Below, piece by piece: positions 51,051-64,000 of a stretch of 64,000 bases of DNA. The DNA is taken from NCBI GenBank assembly GCA_039621445.1, contig CP154955.1, forward strand, positions 8,606,241 to 8,670,240, read 5' to 3'. Origin of the DNA: Euglena gracilis. Its lineage: Eukaryota > Euglenida > Euglenophyceae > Euglenales. Position 1 is the stretch's first letter. Each line of letters opens with the position of its first letter. The position numbers were made by a program, and so were the translations under genes. Below the pieces are notes generated by a model, which was not told the origin of the DNA, did no database searches, and worked only from the letters and a program-made list of their open reading frames with translations.

Positions 51051-52754
51051 CAGGATGCAATTTGGCCTTTCAAATACCAGCAAAAAATGCAAAAAAATGC
51101 AAAAAAAAAAATTCAAAAAAAAATCAATTTGCATAAAACCCCCGAGAAAAAGCAGCAATATAACAGAGCTGCTGCCAAAAAACAAAAAAAACCTGGGCCT
51201 GGCGGCGCAGCGGCCCCGGACCGGCCCGGCGCTGCCGGCCCGGCGGCGCTGGCGGCGGCACAGCCAGCGGCCCGCCGGCGGCCGGTCCCGGCCGGGCCCA
51301 GCCCCGGCTCCGGCCGGCCCGCACGGCAGCCGGCATGGCCGGCCTGCTGGCCGGCCTGGCAGGCCTGGCCGGGCTCACGGTCCGGCCCGGCCGTGGCCAG
51401 GCCCAGCCGGCCCGGCGGCACAGCCAGCGGCCCGGCGGCCGGCCCGGTCTGGCCCGCCGGCCCTGCAGGGGGCGGCACGGGCCGGCCCGGCCCGGCCCCG
51501 GCACAGGCAGCGGCCTGCCGGCCTGACCCGGCCCGGCCCGGCCTGGACCGCCCCGGCGGCACAGTCCTGCACGCCTGGCATCCCGCTGGCATGGCCCGGC
51601 GTGCCGGCTGCAGCCAGCAGCCCCTCGGTCTGACCTGGCGCGGCCCGGCCTGTCCGGCAGGCGGCCCGGCCCGGCGTCACAGCCACCGGCCCGGCAGCCT
51701 GACCTGGCCCGGCGGAGGGGCCTGGCCGGCGGCCAGGCCCGGCCCGGCCCGGCGGCGCGGCCCAGCCCGGCCGGCGGTCCAGCGGCCCGGCCCGGCCCGG
51801 CGGCACACCCAGCGGGACTGGCCGGCAGCCCGGCGGCCTGGCCCGGCACAGCCGGTCCCTCGACCTGACCCGGCCCGGCCCGGCCGGCGGCACAGCCAGC
51901 AGCCCGGTGGCCTGATCCGGCCTGGCACGGCCCGACCCGGCGGCCCAGTGGCCCGGCCCGGCCCAGCACGGCGGCACAGCCAGCGGCCTGCCGGCCTGAC
52001 CCGGCCCGGCCCAGCCCAGCGGCACGGCCCGGCATGGCCGGCAGCCCGGTGGCATGGCCCGGCCTGGCTGGCGGCTCAGCGGTCCGGTCCGACCCGGCCC
52101 GGCGGCACAGTCAGCGGCCCGGCGGCCTGACCTTGGCATGTCACGGCCCGGCCTGGCCCGGCCCGGCGGCACGGCCCGGCCGACGATGGCGGGCCAGGCC
52201 AGGCCGGGCCAAGCGGGGGCAAGCAGCCGGACCGCTGACTGTTCCGACGGGCCGGGCCGGGAAGAGCTGTGCCGCCGGGCCAGACTGGGCCGGGCCGGGC
52301 CGCCAGGCTCCCGGGCCGGGCCGGGCCGGGCCGGGTCGCCGGCTGTGCCGCCGGGCCGGGCCAGGGCAAAATCTTTTATGCAAAAAAAATAAAAAAAATC
52401 TAAAGAAAATCCAAACATATGGCAACCAACTACAAAAAAATTTTGCAGGGCAAAATGTTTTATGCAAAAAAATGCAAAAAAAATCCAAACATACAGAAAC
52501 CAACTACAGAAAATTTTTCCAGGGCAAGACATTTTACGTAAAAAAAAATGAAAAAAAAAATGCAAAAAAAAGGCAGATTACGGGAAAACCTGATTATGCA
52601 AAAAATGCAAATTATGCAAGTTGCATATTCCCCACCCTGATTCCAGCCTTTTCTCAGGGGCTTTATGCAAGTTGCAATTTTTTTGCTTTTTTTTTGCATT
52701 TTTACTGACTTGCACAATTTGAAGGGAAAATTGCATTTCCCTCCCCCTCCTCCT
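51051..52754. mobile_element. 1.7-kb CAG...CTG TIR element carrying GC satellite, copy 2
   Basis: Near-duplicate of 46764-48486. The A-rich right third (about 52369-52745) matches 48106-48480 almost base for base, and the left end carries the same aatttggcctttcaaat and gcataaaaccccc.gagaaaaagc words. The G run at its left tip is reduced (caggatgcaattt). Confidence 0.7.
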
Positions 52755-53019
52755 GTGGACCACTGGTGGGAGGCACGTGCACAACGAAGCAGCGGCCCTG
52801 CCAACATGGCAGTGGGCCTAGTGCTCCGTGAGTTAGCCTGCGAGTTCTGGCGGTGTCACCATTGCGTCCGTTCTTCAACTCCCCACCCCCGCCGGATCAG
52901 GTGACGAAGGGTGCGGACATACGGGTCGAACAGTGGGACTTGGGTCACACAGCCGCCGTGTGGGTCACACGGCGGGGCGTGTGGGTCACACGGGTGGAGG
53001 GGCGGTAGGCCAGCCAGGG

Positions 53020-63085
<10,066 letters not shown>

Positions 63086-64000
63086 CTGCACGTCCCCTCC
63101 AGGCAGGGCGCCGGGTGCCCGCCGTTTACTTGTGCCAGCCCCCTCCCCGCCCCTTAGTTGCACTAAGGCTTCTTGTCTGTTTATGGCCGGCGCTAACTTC
63201 GTTTCTGGCCCAGCTTGCTGTGTGGTGAGGGGCCAGGGACCCCTTACCCCAGTGCTCCTGTGTTGCTCCGCCTGGCCATGAGCAACTCTGGTGTAATTCC
63301 AGCGCTGTTCCCCCCCCCCTGGGACGTGGGTTTGGAGCGCCGCAGAGAGCCTGCGCCGGCCGACACCAACAGGTCAAATTTTGGAACGTCTGATCGCCAA
63401 AAATAAAAGCGCTGCTAGAGGCTCTGTGGCCAGGTGTCGAAAGCCCTTGAGAAGAGCATTGCGGTTGCCGGGCGACATGGCGCCGTACACGTGGAATTAC
63501 CGTGAGAGGATGGCCCAAGACATCCAACCAAAATAGCTAAAACACGCGCAGAACAGGAGCATTTGGGGAGAAATTGGCCGTGAGCCCTCAGACGCTGGTT
63601 CGGGTGTGAAGCCAGAGCCCCCTGGAGGCAGTTTCAGGAACTGTGTCCCAGACACCGGCTTCACGCCGGAATAGGCGTCTGGGACACAGTTCTCGGTACA
63701 GAAAGAACGTACTTCTCTGGGTGCTCGGTGCAAGAAGGGTGCCTTCTTCGGTCACCTGCCGCCACTCTCCTGGTCCAGCCTGATCACAGGCGAACTTGCT
63801 TTGAACCCGTCACACAGCAAGCCTGGATGGTATCAGGACCACTCCAACCACGTTGCTGATCTACACATTTGGTACGCATTCCTGAATGAGAGTGCCGGTC
63901 GAAAGCAATCACTGATCCGGGCAAAACAAAGTTTGGCCCAGATGCCACATTCGCCTCAAAGGTGCTCGACTGGTACATAATGCACGGAGTCAGCCTGGCT
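63086..64000. other. region upstream of the recognised GH81 exons
   Basis: No exon of the GH81 N-terminal domain could be confirmed here. It contains the dispersed repeat at 63154-63240, a 16-bp-arm hairpin at 63638-63692, and an open segment on the minus strand at about 63790-63980 of unknown meaning. Confidence 0.45.
63154..63240 (+). repeat. dispersed repeat (GCACTAAGGCTTCTTG family), copy 3
   Basis: Unexpanded copy with a single gctaac. The left edge cttagttgcactaag is itself palindromic. Confidence 0.85.

Noticed and set aside
63400-63515. Minus-strand segment reading VYGAMSPGNRNALLKGFRHL as an upstream GH81 exon
   Set aside because: It resembles the YGxM...GN region of the family, but a stop (TAA) lies two codons upstream and no AG acceptor falls between that stop and the segment.
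63638-63692. Hairpin with 16-bp arms (gaactgtgtcccagac) as a terminator or small RNA
   Set aside because: The inverted repeat is real, but nothing indicates transcription, and intrinsic terminators are not expected in nuclear DNA.

Overview
This is a window of nuclear DNA from an intron-rich, repeat-laden eukaryote. Four split genes can be recognised. Their exons are short (48-300 bp), bounded by GT...AG, and mostly join in matching reading phase. Introns are often 0.5-4 kb and filled with microsatellites, G/C homopolymer runs and small repeats. One gene looks like a ciliary protein (CFAP119/CCDC189 type) and another is a GH81 endo-1,3-beta-glucanase, so a flagellated protist or alga is likely. 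I cannot assign the lineage from sequence alone. No rRNA, tRNA, CRISPR array or bacterial-type operon was recognised.

Layout. 1-6.1 kb: a structurally complete DIRS-type tyrosine-recombinase retrotransposon (945-5434) with inverted terminal repeats, an internal complementary region, a gag-like region, an overlapping RT/RNase H frame and a tyrosine recombinase. It sits between relics of related element ends, with a small MITE next to it. 7.4-12.2 kb (minus): a multi-pass membrane protein gene, tentatively Frag1/DRAM/Sfk1-like. 15.9-26.9 kb (minus): a type II membrane SGNH/PC-esterase-like acyl-esterase gene, with large introns holding (TATACA)n, (CAG)n/(ATC)n, palindromic foldback elements and C-run/TATA elements. 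29.8-43.2 kb (minus): the CFAP119/CCDC189-like gene. 43.4-52.8 kb: repeat territory with (GTAT)n, a CCCGGC-rich GC satellite, two copies of a 1.7-kb CAG...CTG terminal-inverted-repeat element and a 206-bp satellite. 53.0-63.1 kb (minus): the GH81 gene, its 5' part missing and probably beyond the window.

All four host genes lie on the minus strand, head to tail. The esterase and the glucanase would both act on cell-surface or secretory glycans, and the ciliary protein would act in the axoneme. Nothing in the sequence shows co-regulation. The most novel-looking material is non-genic: the GC-satellite-carrying TIR element, hairpin/C-run repeat families, dispersed MITE-like families, and microsatellites that grew inside dispersed repeats.

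Exon boundaries were derived by hand from splice consensus and phase and should be read as predictions.
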